From positions 310,001-374,000 of the forward strand of contig NZ_JAGHMF010000034.1 in the NCBI RefSeq assembly GCF_017741815.1: 64,000 bases of DNA, given 5' to 3'. The translations under genes and the position numbers were made by a program. Position 1 is the first letter of the stretch, and each line of letters opens with the position of its first letter. The stretch is from Rhizobium sp. 16-488-2b. Its GTDB lineage: Bacteria > Pseudomonadota > Alphaproteobacteria > Rhizobiales > Rhizobiaceae. The notes beneath the pieces were generated by a model. That model saw only the letters and a program-made list of their open reading frames with translations, made no database searches and was not told where the DNA came from. Of this stretch, positions 1-8,320 are shown piece after piece.

Positions 1-1
1 A

Positions 2-76
2 GACTCGATCAAGGCTTTCGACCGCGCCGTCGAAGCGCGCCCGAGCGATGTGAAGCTCCAGATCGTGATGGACTAG
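2..76 (+). CDS. C-terminal end of an unidentified enzyme, possibly a zinc-type alcohol dehydrogenase (partial)
   Basis: An open frame enters from the left edge and ends in TAG after 24 codons. The visible residues (AFDRAVEARPSDVKLQIVMD) resemble the 'AF..A....s.KvQl' tail of medium-chain zinc dehydrogenases such as L-idonate 5-dehydrogenase. That assignment is inference from a very short tail. The frame converges on the dedA gene, leaving 11 bases between the two stops. Confidence 0.4.
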   Translation, partial: DSIKAFDRAVEARPSDVKLQIVMD

Positions 77-87
77 GCGCCGGCTGG

Positions 88-663
88 CTAGCTCGTGCTA
101 GCCGACACTTTTCTGAAAGCTCTTCTGAAGACAAGGGCCGCGCCAGCCACGATGGCCGCGGCCCCGAGCCCGACGAAGAGGTGATGGTGCAGCGGAAGAC
201 GACCGAGGATATGCTCGATCCCGTGTCCGAAGAGATAGCCGAGCGCCGTAAACAGCTGTCCCCATACGAGCGCCGCGATTGCATTCAACATCACGAACTT
301 GCCGGTCGAGATTCGCGTCGTGCCGATCACGATCGGGCTGATCGTTCTCAGGCCGACGAGAAAGCGGAACGCCAGGATGAAGCCTGTCGGGTAGCGCTCG
401 AGGAGCGATGTAACCTGCGCCAGCGTCGGCGTCTCCATCAGCCTGCGGACGACATGCCAGCGTGACGCATAGCGGCCGGCGAAGAACCACATCTGGTCTC
501 CGGCGAATGAACCCGCCGACGCCATCAGCGAGGCCGACCAATAGGTGAGCAGCCCGCGATGGGAGATGATGCCGCCTAAAAAGGCTGCGGTTTCTCCCTC
601 GAATGCGGTGCCAAGGAAGATCGCGATAATCCCATAGTGTTCGATCAGATGTTCTATGGACAC
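88..663 (-). CDS. DedA family (SNARE-associated) inner-membrane protein
   Basis: A 191-residue membrane protein of the DedA superfamily, whose members act in lipid-carrier recycling and in proton-motive-force-dependent envelope homeostasis. Visible family marks are an N-terminal acidic re-entrant segment (E23 and E27 in FEGETAAFLGG), the GDxxxaxxGR-type motif at residues 55-64 (GDQMWFFAGR), and the basic RFLVGLR/SPIVIG segment. Hydrophobic helices follow to a basic C-terminus (FRRAFRKVS). Length is normal for the short DedA class. It is the last gene of a same-strand series starting with the DUF4126 gene, 39 bases downstream of the flavoprotein. Substrate unknown. Confidence 0.85.
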   Translation of the reverse strand: MSIEHLIEHYGIIAIFLGTAFEGETAAFLGGIISHRGLLTYWSASLMASAGSFAGDQMWFFAGRYASRWHVVRRLMETPTLAQVTSLLERYPTGFILAFRFLVGLRTISPIVIGTTRISTGKFVMLNAIAALVWGQLFTALGYLFGHGIEHILGRLPLHHHLFVGLGAAAIVAGAALVFRRAFRKVSASTS

Positions 664-702
664 GATTGATCCCTCAGCGTTTCTGGCCTGCCGGGTTGAA
701 GG

Positions 703-2070
703 CTACACGCTCTTGAGGTCGCCAAGCAATGTCGGGATCAATTCGGAGACCGTCGGGTGGATCGGCACGGCCCATTTCAGCTCGGGATAGGTTGTCCCGG
801 CGTTCATCGCGTCGATGAAGCCGTGGATCGCCTCGTCGCCCTCTATGCCAAGAATGGCGGCACCCAGGATCTGCTTGGTTTGCGCGTCGGCGATCACTTT
901 CATGAAGCCCTTCGTCTCGCCCCGCTCCTTGGCGCGGCCGACCTTGGTCATCGGCCGGGTCGAGATCATGATCTCGCGGCCCGATGCGCGCGCCTGTTTT
1001 TCCGACATGCCGACGCGGCCGAGCGGCGGATCGATATAGAGCGCATAGGCGAGGATGCGGTCGCTGAGCTTGCGATCCTCGCCGTCGAGCAGGTTTGCGG
1101 CCGCGATCTCGAAGTCGTTGTAGGACGTATGCGTGAACGCGCCGCGGCCATTGCAGTCCCCCAGCGCCCAGATGCCCTCGACATTGGTCGCCAGCTTGTC
1201 GTCAACGGTGATGTAGCCACGCTTGTCGGTGGCGACGCCGGCATGATCGAGGCCGAGATCGTCCGTGTTCGGTACGCGGCCGGTTGCGATCAGCACATGG
1301 CTCGCCGTGATCTCGGCTATGCCGTCGGCGACCGCAACCTTGATTCCCTCCGCTTCGTTCTTGAATGCGATGCGGTCCGCGCCGGTGTGGACCGTAATTC
1401 CCTCCGCGCGCAGAATATCGGCAATCGCGTCTGAGATATCCTCATCCTCTCGCGAGGCGAGTTTGGGGCCACGCTCGATGACCGTAACCTCGGCGCCGAA
1501 ACGGCGATACATCTGTGCGAACTCAAGACCGATATAGCTTCCGCCAATGACCACCAGATGCCGGGGCAGCGTGGCCAGCGCGATGATCGACGTGCTGGTC
1601 AAATAGTCGATGTCGTCGATACCCGGCATATCGGGAATGGCCGGTCGCGCGCCGACGTTGAGATAGATCCCGGGTGCGGTCAGCAATTCGCCGTTGACGC
1701 TGATCGTCCGTTCGCTTTCGAAGCGCGCATGGCCGTAGATCACGGTGACGCCGTCCATGCCGGCGAACCAGGAGATCAGCCCATTGCGGGCCTCCATGGT
1801 CACCGTCTCGGCTCGCTTGCGGACGATCGCCATGTCGACGCCGATCGCGCCCGGGATTGTCACGCCGTAGCCGCCGGCGTTGCGTGCCACATAGGCGGCG
1901 CGAGCGCTGGCGACGAGGGTCTTGGTCGGCATGCAGCCGGCGTTGACGCACGTTCCGCCGAGATACTTGCGCTCGATCAGCGCGACCTTCATGCCCTTCT
2001 CCGCCATCCGGGCGGCGAGGAAGGGGCCGGATTGGCCGGCGCCGATAACGATGGCGTCGAAGCTCCGCAT
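703..2070 (-). CDS. FAD-dependent pyridine nucleotide-disulfide oxidoreductase (MerA/dihydrolipoamide-dehydrogenase-like)
   Basis: A 455-residue class I flavoprotein disulfide reductase. The N-terminal FAD Rossmann fingerprint GAGQSG is at 10-15, and the redox-active disulfide CVNAGC (C41, C46) sits in the GGTCVNAGCMPTK context. A central NAD(P)H fold (VVIGGSYIGLEFA) is near residue 172. The FAD motif ALGDCNGRG and the C-terminal dimer-interface His-Glu dyad in HPTVSE complete the family set. It lacks the N-terminal metal-binding domain and the C-terminal Cys pair of mercuric reductase, and no 2-oxoacid dehydrogenase genes are nearby, so the substrate is unknown. Its ATG overlaps the stop of the upstream DUF4126 gene (ATGA), implying translational coupling. 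Confidence 0.85.
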   Translation of the reverse strand: MRSFDAIVIGAGQSGPFLAARMAEKGMKVALIERKYLGGTCVNAGCMPTKTLVASARAAYVARNAGGYGVTIPGAIGVDMAIVRKRAETVTMEARNGLISWFAGMDGVTVIYGHARFESERTISVNGELLTAPGIYLNVGARPAIPDMPGIDDIDYLTSTSIIALATLPRHLVVIGGSYIGLEFAQMYRRFGAEVTVIERGPKLASREDEDISDAIADILRAEGITVHTGADRIAFKNEAEGIKVAVADGIAEITASHVLIATGRVPNTDDLGLDHAGVATDKRGYITVDDKLATNVEGIWALGDCNGRGAFTHTSYNDFEIAAANLLDGEDRKLSDRILAYALYIDPPLGRVGMSEKQARASGREIMISTRPMTKVGRAKERGETKGFMKVIADAQTKQILGAAILGIEGDEAIHGFIDAMNAGTTYPELKWAVPIHPTVSELIPTLLGDLKSV

Positions 2071-2528
2071 CAGACCGACGCCACGATCAGGATCGCGCCG
2101 ACAATAGCGACGGCGTCCTCGAGAATGGCGGCCGGCGGATCTCTATGAAACACGCTTGCCAATTTAGCGCGCGCCGCCGCACCGCCGAGTGTGCCCGCAG
2201 CCGCGCCAAGAATGCCGGCGATGAGCCCTGGTATCAATGATCCGCCGGCAGCGCCGATCGTCGCGCCTGACAGCGCGCCCATGATCAGCCTCGCGCCGAA
2301 CTGCATCGGTACTTTTCTTGAGGGCGTGGATGGCAATTGATCCGTCACCAGTTCGACCAGCGCCAGCAGCGTGAAAATCCACGGGGTCCAGCGATAGCCC
2401 ATGAAAGCGAGCGGTGTCTGAGACACATCGAACCAGCCGAGTGCTGCGCCCCAGGCGACGGCCGCGGGCGCTGTCAGCGCGCGCAGCCCGGCGATGATGC
2501 CGATCAGAAATGCGAGAAACAGAAGCAT
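2070..2528 (-). CDS. DUF4126-type small membrane protein
   Basis: The ATG at 2528 gives 152 residues. A longer frame to 2582 adds a non-membrane N-terminus and is less likely. The protein has several hydrophobic helices, including a glycine/alanine-rich C-terminal half (GALSGATIGAAGG, AGILGAAAGTLGGAAAR) and the segment GLRALTAPAAVAWGA typical of DUF4126 proteins. Function unknown. It overlaps the downstream disulfide reductase by ATGA, so the two are probably co-translated. A role beside a redox flavoprotein is only contextual. Confidence 0.7.
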   Translation of the reverse strand: MLLFLAFLIGIIAGLRALTAPAAVAWGAALGWFDVSQTPLAFMGYRWTPWIFTLLALVELVTDQLPSTPSRKVPMQFGARLIMGALSGATIGAAGGSLIPGLIAGILGAAAGTLGGAAARAKLASVFHRDPPAAILEDAVAIVGAILIVASV

Positions 2529-2623
2529 GCGCAATCCCCCATCGCAGCGCAGGCTCTGCCCGCGACAAGCGAAAGCTTGCACATTGTCGGGTCCGTTGCA
2601 ATTTGGCGGAGAAGAATTCTCAA

Positions 2624-3811
2624 TCAGTTCGAGAACGCCGCTATTCCCGTTATGGCGCGGCCGAGGATCAGCGCGTGAATGTCGTGCGTGCCCTCATAGG
2701 TGTTTACCACCTCCAGGTTGACGAGATGGCGGGCGACGCCGAATTCATCGGATATGCCGTTGCCTCCAAGCATGTCGCGCGCCATTCGGGCGATATCGAG
2801 CGCCTTGCCGCAGGAATTGCGTTTGAGAATCGAGGTAAGCTCGACGGGCGGGTGGCCGTCTTCCTTCATCCGGCCGAGGCGCAGGCAGCCCTGCAGCCCG
2901 AGCGTGATCTCGGTCGCCATGTCGGCGAGCTTCCTCTGGATCAACTGATTGGCGGCGAGCGGCCGGTCGAACTGCTTGCGGTCGAGCGTGTATTGCCGCG
3001 CCCGCGCATAGCAATCCTCGGCGGCGCCGAGCGCGCCCCAGGCGATCCCGAAACGGGCGGAGTTGAGACACGTAAACGGGCCCTTGAGGCCGGACGCGTT
3101 GGGCAACAGGTTCTCTTCCGGCACAAAGACGCCATCCATCACCACTTCGCCGGTGATCGAGGCGCGCAGGCCGATTTTGCCGTGAATGGCGGGGGCCGTC
3201 AGGCCCTTCCATCCCTTTTCGAGTATGAAGCCGCGGATCACGCCATCCTCGGTCTTCGCCCAGACCACGAAGACATCGGCAATCGGTGCATTGGAGATCC
3301 ACGTCTTGGCGCCGGAAAGGCTGTAGCCGCCATCGACCTTCTTTGCCCGCGTCGCCATCGATCCCGGGTCGGAGCCATGGTTCGGCTCCGTGAGACCAAA
3401 GCAGCCGATCCATTCTCCGGTGGCGAGCTTTGGCAGATATTTCTGCTTCTGCGCTTCGGATCCGAACGCATCGATCGGCACCATCACCAGCGAGGACTGG
3501 ACGCTCATCATGGAGCGGTAGCCGCTGTCGACCCGCTCGACCTCGCGGGCGATCAGGCCGTAGGCGACGTATCCGAGGCCCGCGCCGCCATATTCGGGCG
3601 ATATCGTCGGGCCGAGGAGGCCGAGTTCGCCCATTTCGCGAAAGATGCTTGGATCGGTTTTCTCATGGCGGAAGGCTTCGAGCACACGCGGCGCAAGCTT
3701 TTCCTGCGCGTAGGAATGCGCGGTGTCGAGCACCATGCGCTCCTCATCCGTCAATTGCTCGACGAGCCGGAACGGATCGGACCAGTCGAAACTCTCGCGG
3801 GTGTGCTGCAT
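2624..3811 (-). CDS. gcdH: glutaryl-CoA dehydrogenase (acyl-CoA dehydrogenase family)
   Basis: A 395-residue acyl-CoA dehydrogenase that would convert glutaryl-CoA to crotonyl-CoA with FAD (lysine/tryptophan degradation). The N-terminal helical domain is followed by GCFGLTEPNHGSDP, the FAD/substrate-binding segment with the GCDH-type EPNHGSD. The C-terminal VNTYEGTHDIHALILGRAIT carries the catalytic glutamate and the GCDH-specific ending. Length and motif set match GcdH better than short-chain acyl-CoA dehydrogenases. It is monocistronic, and the 96-base gap before the DUF4126 gene has no clear terminator. The ATG at 3811 agrees with the family N-terminus. Confidence 0.88.
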   Translation of the reverse strand: MQHTRESFDWSDPFRLVEQLTDEERMVLDTAHSYAQEKLAPRVLEAFRHEKTDPSIFREMGELGLLGPTISPEYGGAGLGYVAYGLIAREVERVDSGYRSMMSVQSSLVMVPIDAFGSEAQKQKYLPKLATGEWIGCFGLTEPNHGSDPGSMATRAKKVDGGYSLSGAKTWISNAPIADVFVVWAKTEDGVIRGFILEKGWKGLTAPAIHGKIGLRASITGEVVMDGVFVPEENLLPNASGLKGPFTCLNSARFGIAWGALGAAEDCYARARQYTLDRKQFDRPLAANQLIQRKLADMATEITLGLQGCLRLGRMKEDGHPPVELTSILKRNSCGKALDIARMARDMLGGNGISDEFGVARHLVNLEVVNTYEGTHDIHALILGRAITGIAAFSN

Positions 3812-3981
3812 GGTTCATCCTCCTCGATCCATCGGCATGTCGCGGACCCTATTGGGATACTGCCGGGGCGAGGGAGCGTCAACACGGCGCCGCCTCTGTC
3901 GCTCTCGACTGCGCGCGATCATGACATAGCTATCCCTCAATGGGCCCCTCAAATGGGATCGTCTGACGATGGGAGCAGGAC

Positions 3982-4857
3982 ATGACAAAAATCGCGTTTA
4001 TCGGCCTCGGCAATATGGGTGGGCCGATGGCGGCAAATCTGGTCAAGGCAGGGCACACGGTCGCGGGCTTTGATCTGGTGTCGGCATTGCTTCAATCCTC
4101 CGAAGCGACCGGCGTGCAGCCGGCGAGTGACATCTCCCAAGCTGTGAGCGGTGCCGATGTCGTCGTGACCATGCTTCCACAGGGCAGGCACGTCCTGACG
4201 GCGTGGACAGACATCCTTGGCGCTATTCCCTCGGGAACGCTCGTCATCGACTGCTCGACGATCGACGTCGCCAGCGCGCGCAAGGCGCATGAGATGGCAA
4301 AGGCCGCCGATTGCCCATCGCTCGATGTCCCGGTCTCCGGCGGAACCAGCGGTGCTGCGGCCGGAACGCTGACCTTCATGGCGGGAGGAACGCCGGAGAG
4401 CTTCGCAAGGGCCAAACCCATACTCGAAGCGATGGGCAAGAAGATCGTCCATTGCGGAGAGGCAGGCGCGGGGCAGGCGGCGAAGATTTGCAACAACATG
4501 ATCCTCGGCATATCGATGATTGGCGTCTGCGAGGCCTTCGCGCTGGGAGAAAAGCTCGGCCTCTCGCACCAGGCCTTGTTCGATGTCGCCTCGACGTCAT
4601 CGGGCCAATGCTGGTCGATCAACACATACTGCCCGGTTCCCGGCCCGGTGCCGACGTCGCCCGCCAACAACGATTACAAGCCGGGCTTTGCAGCCGCCTT
4701 GATGCTGAAGGACCTCCGCCTGTCGCAGGAGGCGGCGCTCGCGACAGGCGCCTCGACGCCGCTCGGCGCCGAAGCCGCGCAATTGTTCGCTCTCTTCGAA
4801 AAGCAGGGCAATGGCGGTCGCGATTTCTCAGCGATCATCGAGATGTTGCGCGGCTGA
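3982..4857 (+). CDS. mmsB: 3-hydroxyisobutyrate dehydrogenase (beta-hydroxyacid dehydrogenase family)
   Basis: A 291-residue NAD-dependent beta-hydroxyacid dehydrogenase, expected to oxidise 3-hydroxyisobutyrate to methylmalonate semialdehyde in valine catabolism. The sequence shows the Rossmann GLGNMGGPMAANL near residue 8, the substrate motif DCSTIDVASA, the glycine-rich DVPVSGGTSGAAAGTLTFM, and the catalytic lysine around residue 168 in AKICNNMILG. The final third has the long helical dimerisation region with KDLRLSQEAA. It converges on guaD, with 8 bases between the two stops. Related tartronate-semialdehyde reductases share the motifs, so substrate specificity is inferred. Confidence 0.83.
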   Translation: MTKIAFIGLGNMGGPMAANLVKAGHTVAGFDLVSALLQSSEATGVQPASDISQAVSGADVVVTMLPQGRHVLTAWTDILGAIPSGTLVIDCSTIDVASARKAHEMAKAADCPSLDVPVSGGTSGAAAGTLTFMAGGTPESFARAKPILEAMGKKIVHCGEAGAGQAAKICNNMILGISMIGVCEAFALGEKLGLSHQALFDVASTSSGQCWSINTYCPVPGPVPTSPANNDYKPGFAAALMLKDLRLSQEAALATGASTPLGAEAAQLFALFEKQGNGGRDFSAIIEMLRG

Positions 4858-4865
4858 CGCCTTTC

Positions 4866-6233
4866 TTACGGCAAGCGCAGGTTCGTGCCGCCGACCCAGG
4901 CGGTTGCGATATTGGGTTTCGAGGCGGTGTTGATGATCTTCTGGAGAATCTGTTCGCCGCTATCGAATTCGTCGAACAAGCGCACCGATCCCTTCGGCGC
5001 CTTGGTGTCGACAACGATCGCATCGAACAGATAGCCGGGCTTGAACTGGCCGATCGGCAGATCGAGCGCCACGCCACCGCCTGCCGTCGCGATATAGAAG
5101 GCATCGCGGAAATCGATCTGGGCCGGCCCGTAGCTGGCACGCGATTCGGCATCGCGCTTGGGATCGACGCCGCTCTCAAGAGCGCGCGACATCAGGATCG
5201 CGCCGCGGCAGTTCTCAAGCATCGAGGCGCTCGGCCCGCCGGAGACATCCGTGCCGAGACCGACGTGTATGCCCTTGTCTAGGGCGGCCTTGAGCGGGAA
5301 TACGGCGTTGGCGAAGTAAACGTTGGAGAGCGGGCAGTGGGCGACAGCAGCTTCGCGCTCCCGCACCTTGTTCATGTCACCATCCGTCAGGAAGTTGGCG
5401 TGTGCCAGAACCGTGCGCCGGCCGAGCAGGCCGAAGCGATCGAGCGCCTCGGTATCGGTCACGCCGTAGCGGGACAACACATAGCCATGCGCCCAGTCGC
5501 TCTCCGAACAGTGGGTCTGCACGTGGCAGCCGCATTCCTTGGCCAGAGCACCCAGCCCCTCAAGCGTCGCGTCGGTGCAGGATGGCACGAAGCGCGGCGT
5601 GATGACAGGAAGGACTTTCTTTTCAACGTTATCAGGATGATTGTTGATGTAATCAATCAGTGCACGCGTGCCTTCAATGGCTTCATCCGGCGAGGCGTCG
5701 CGGTAGTAATCCGGACACTCGTCGGCATTGTCCATCGCCACCTTGCCGATCAAAGCGCGTTGGCCCTTCTCCAGACATATGTCCGCAAGAGATCGCGTCG
5801 CATCCTGGTGCACGGTGGCGAAATAGAGCGCCGTGGTCGTGCCGTTTGCGAGGAGGTCGTCGACGAGCAGGCCGTAGCTGCGCTTTGCGAAGGCAAGGTC
5901 TTCGTAGCGGGCTTCCAGCGGGAAGGTGTATTTCTGCAGCCATACCTCGAGCGGCACATCGAGCGCGCTGCCAAGCTGTGGATATTGCGGCGCATGGACG
6001 TGAAGATCGATGAAACCCGGAAGGAGATAAGAGCCAACCGGCAGCGTGACCAGCTCGCCGCCTTCCTCGCGGGCCTCGCGAATGGTCCGGTAGTTCGGAT
6101 CGCTCGGCCGATGCATGGCGGCGATCGTGCCATCCGCGCCGATGTCGATCAGCACCTCGTCCAGGATATCGATCTTTCCGCGCTCCGGAGCGTGAAATCC
6201 GGAGGCGCAGAGCGTTTTATTCCGCAAGTCCAA
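4866..6233 (-). CDS. guaD: guanine deaminase (amidohydrolase superfamily)
   Basis: A 455-residue zinc amidohydrolase that would deaminate guanine to xanthine. It shows the HxH metal site (PGFIDLHVHAPQ), the guanine-deaminase-type segment LPLEVWLQKYTFPLE-like at about residue 95, HCSESDWAH, the catalytic HANFLTDGD, and the final metal aspartate in GLGTDVSGG. A late NPIxxA-type tail (KPNIATAWVGG) closes the barrel. The start is TTG at 6233, because no ATG lies near the expected N-terminus. A GGGA stretch lies about 10 bases upstream. The LysR gene upstream reads in the same direction but is separated by 165 bases. Confidence 0.88.
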   Translation of the reverse strand: MDLRNKTLCASGFHAPERGKIDILDEVLIDIGADGTIAAMHRPSDPNYRTIREAREEGGELVTLPVGSYLLPGFIDLHVHAPQYPQLGSALDVPLEVWLQKYTFPLEARYEDLAFAKRSYGLLVDDLLANGTTTALYFATVHQDATRSLADICLEKGQRALIGKVAMDNADECPDYYRDASPDEAIEGTRALIDYINNHPDNVEKKVLPVITPRFVPSCTDATLEGLGALAKECGCHVQTHCSESDWAHGYVLSRYGVTDTEALDRFGLLGRRTVLAHANFLTDGDMNKVREREAAVAHCPLSNVYFANAVFPLKAALDKGIHVGLGTDVSGGPSASMLENCRGAILMSRALESGVDPKRDAESRASYGPAQIDFRDAFYIATAGGGVALDLPIGQFKPGYLFDAIVVDTKAPKGSVRLFDEFDSGEQILQKIINTASKPNIATAWVGGTNLRLP

Positions 6234-6398
6234 TGCTGTATTCCCAATTCAATCAATGCGTCAGTATACGCGCACGTATGCACGAATTTAAATCTATAGC
6301 GAATGGCCGCGGGGTCCATCGCAGGAGCCCTGCGTTTTTACGGTGGCTGCCGTGCAATGATGGGACGCTCGGTCGTCCGGCAGCTGTCGCCGTGATTA

Positions 6399-7298
6399 TC
6401 AGGCGCGAGTGGACTGCTCGGCATGCTGAAGCAACCACGCCCTGACCTTGGCTACAGATTGGGCTTGTCTCGGCTTGCGGAGCGAGACGACGTAAAAGTC
6501 CGATTGCGCACGCATCGTTTCCGTGAACGCCGGCACCAACCGGCCGGCGGCGATATCCTCGTTGACGAAGACCGCGCTTGCCAGCGCGATGCCCTGTCCG
6601 GCAAGGGCAGCCTCGATCGCGTGAGACGTTTGATTGAAGCGGACGCCCTTCGAGGTGGCGACGGGCCTTGCGCCAGCGATCGTAGCGATGAATTCCGGCC
6701 ACTGATTGTGGGTATCGTGGAGCAGCACGAAACGCGCGAGATCGGTGGGGTCGAGCGGTCCGGTTGCTGGCATCAGCGCCGGGCTGCAGACCGGGACAAG
6801 CTCCTGCTCGAAAAGCAGATTGGCCTCCAGCGAGGCCGGAAAGGGCGGCCGCGCCAGCCGGACGGCGATATCAACGTCATCTGACTGGAAGTTGGCGACA
6901 CGTTCGCTGGCGAGAATGCGCATATCGAGGTCCGGGTGGGCGGCCAGGAAATCGGGCAGCCTCGGGATCAGCCACTTCGACGCGAAAGTCGGCGTGACGC
7001 TGATCGTCAGCCGCAAGGGCTCCGGCCTCAATGTCGCCGTCGCATCGGAGATCAGTTCGAAAGCACGCCGGATGCTCTCGGCGTAGCCACGTCCCGCTTC
7101 GGTCAAGGCAAGCTTGCGGGGGAGGCGCTCGAACAAGGCGAGGTTCAACTCTTTCTCCAGGCCGCGGACCTGCTGGGCCACCGCCGCTTGGGTGACGCCC
7201 AGTTCCTCGGCTGCGGCGCGAAAGTTGAGATGGCGGGCGGCGACTTCGAAGGCACGCAGGCCATTGAGCGGCGGAAGGCGGAAAAGCGGATCGTTCAT
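6399..7298 (-). CDS. LysR-family transcriptional regulator, GcvA-like subgroup
   Basis: A 299-residue regulator. It has an N-terminal winged HTH (LPPLNGLRAFEVAARHLNFRAAAEELGVTQAA...) and a periplasmic-binding-like effector domain from about residue 92. The LPPLNGLRAFEVAARH opening and short LRP linker are typical of the GcvA/AmpR-like clade. It is divergent from an SDR gene, and the 128-base gap contains two inverted repeats (7323-7337 and 7355-7375), so it probably controls the SDR and itself. Control of guaD, which lies downstream in the same direction, is also possible. Effector unknown. Confidence 0.85.
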   Translation of the reverse strand: MNDPLFRLPPLNGLRAFEVAARHLNFRAAAEELGVTQAAVAQQVRGLEKELNLALFERLPRKLALTEAGRGYAESIRRAFELISDATATLRPEPLRLTISVTPTFASKWLIPRLPDFLAAHPDLDMRILASERVANFQSDDVDIAVRLARPPFPASLEANLLFEQELVPVCSPALMPATGPLDPTDLARFVLLHDTHNQWPEFIATIAGARPVATSKGVRFNQTSHAIEAALAGQGIALASAVFVNEDIAAGRLVPAFTETMRAQSDFYVVSLRKPRQAQSVAKVRAWLLQHAEQSTRA

Positions 7299-7322
7299 GC
7301 GATAGATTTTCTACTGATTGAT

Positions 7323-7337
7323 GCCAATCGAATTGGC
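7323..7337. promoter_or_regulatory. inverted repeat, candidate LysR operator
   Basis: GCCAAT-CGA-ATTGGC forms 6-base arms around a 3-base centre, midway between the divergent LysR and SDR genes. A second imperfect dyad (TGATG...CATCA, 7355-7375) lies toward the SDR gene. LysR boxes are usually T-N11-A dyads, and the placement fits. No binding evidence. Confidence 0.35.
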
Positions 7338-7426
7338 TCGAAGCGATGCCTTCCTGATGGTATCATATGGCATCAAGGCTGAAAACAAGCGCGATGCGCA
7401 AGAAGAGTGACGAAAGGGTGGATGTC

Positions 7427-8131
7427 GTGACAGTAGAAAAAGTGGCCCTGGTGACGGCAGGCGGCAGCGGCATGGGGGCTGATGCCGCCAAGCGTCTGGC
7501 GGCCGATGGCTTCAAGCTCGCCATCCTCTCGTCCACGGGCAAGGGAGAGGCACTGGCCAAGGAGCTCGGTGGCGTCGGCGTCACGGGCTCGAACCAGTCG
7601 AATGACGATATCAAACGCCTTGTGGATCTCGCCATGCAGGCCTGGGGCCGCATCGATGTGCTGGTCAACAGCGCGGGGCACGGCCCGCGCGCGCCCATCC
7701 TCGATATCACCGACGAGGATTGGCACAAGGGCATGGACGTCTACCTGATGAACGTCATCCGCCCAACCCGGATCGTCACGCCGATCATGCAGGCGCAGAA
7801 GTCTGGCGCGATCGTCAATATCTCCACCGCCTGGGCCTTCGAGCCGTCGGCGATGTTCCCGACCTCTGCAGTCTTCCGCGCCGGTCTCGCCTCCTTCACC
7901 AAGATATTCGCCGACACATACGCGGCGGACAATATCCGCATGAACAACGTTCTGCCGGGCTGGATCGACAGCTTGCCGGCAACCGAGGAGCGCCGCGAAT
8001 CGGTGCCGATGAAGCGCTATGGCACGAGCGAAGAGATCGCGGCGACGGTCGCGTTTCTGGCATCGGACGGCGCCGGATATATCACCGGGCAGAATATCAA
8101 GGTGGATGGCGGGCTCGGCCGATCGGTGTGA
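7427..8131 (+). CDS. SDR-fold oxidoreductase lacking the usual YxxxK pair
   Basis: A Rossmann-fold short-chain dehydrogenase/reductase-like protein (234 residues from GTG 7427, which has GAAAGG nine bases upstream; in-frame ATGs at 7367 and 7394 would give longer N-termini without a ribosome site). It shows the TAGGSGMG cofactor loop, NSAG (classic NNAG), the NISTA serine segment and a normal C-terminus (YITGQNIKVDGG). Where classical SDRs have YSASK the sequence reads TSAVF, so the catalytic Tyr and Lys are missing. It may be a divergent enzyme or a binding protein. A stem-loop follows the stop. Confidence 0.75.
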   Translation: MTVEKVALVTAGGSGMGADAAKRLAADGFKLAILSSTGKGEALAKELGGVGVTGSNQSNDDIKRLVDLAMQAWGRIDVLVNSAGHGPRAPILDITDEDWHKGMDVYLMNVIRPTRIVTPIMQAQKSGAIVNISTAWAFEPSAMFPTSAVFRAGLASFTKIFADTYAADNIRMNNVLPGWIDSLPATEERRESVPMKRYGTSEEIAATVAFLASDGAGYITGQNIKVDGGLGRSV

Positions 8132-8153
8132 TCGAAACCGTTGACGTCGCGGA

Positions 8154-8182
8154 ATCAAGCGGCTTTTTGACGGCCGCTTGAT
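8154..8182. terminator. stem-loop after the SDR gene
   Basis: ATCAAGCGGC (8154-8163) pairs perfectly with GCCGCTTGAT (8173-8182) around a 9-base T-rich loop. It starts 22 bases past the SDR stop and just before the OxyR site. No U-tract follows, so it is a weak intrinsic terminator or an mRNA 3'-end structure. Confidence 0.45.
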
Positions 8183-8205
8183 AAACGTCACGTCGCAGGC
8201 CTGCG

Positions 8206-8242
8206 ATAGAGGTTATCTATCGAAATATTTTTCTTTATCTAT
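8206..8242 (+). promoter_or_regulatory. OxyR-binding site upstream of ahpC
   Basis: The sequence reads ATAG-N7-CTAT-N7-TTTT-N7-CTAT with exact 7-base spacers. Three of the four tetramers match the classical OxyR consensus ATAG-N7-CTAT-N7-ATAG-N7-CTAT. It ends 78 bases before the ahpC ATG and just upstream of a plausible promoter (TTCATT at 8243, 17-base spacer, TATGTT at 8266). An oxyR gene lies two genes downstream, so peroxide-induced activation of ahpCF is strongly suggested. Confidence 0.75.
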
Positions 8243-8320
8243 TTCATTTATCGCTGGCCCCTGTTTATGTTGCGCTGCGAAAGCAGGTTTTCGCTTCGCA
8301 GCAATTTCACAGGAGCCTTC

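Noticed and set aside
703..2070. Mercuric reductase
   Set aside because: No N-terminal heavy-metal domain, no C-terminal Cys pair and no mer genes. Kept as a generic disulfide oxidoreductase.
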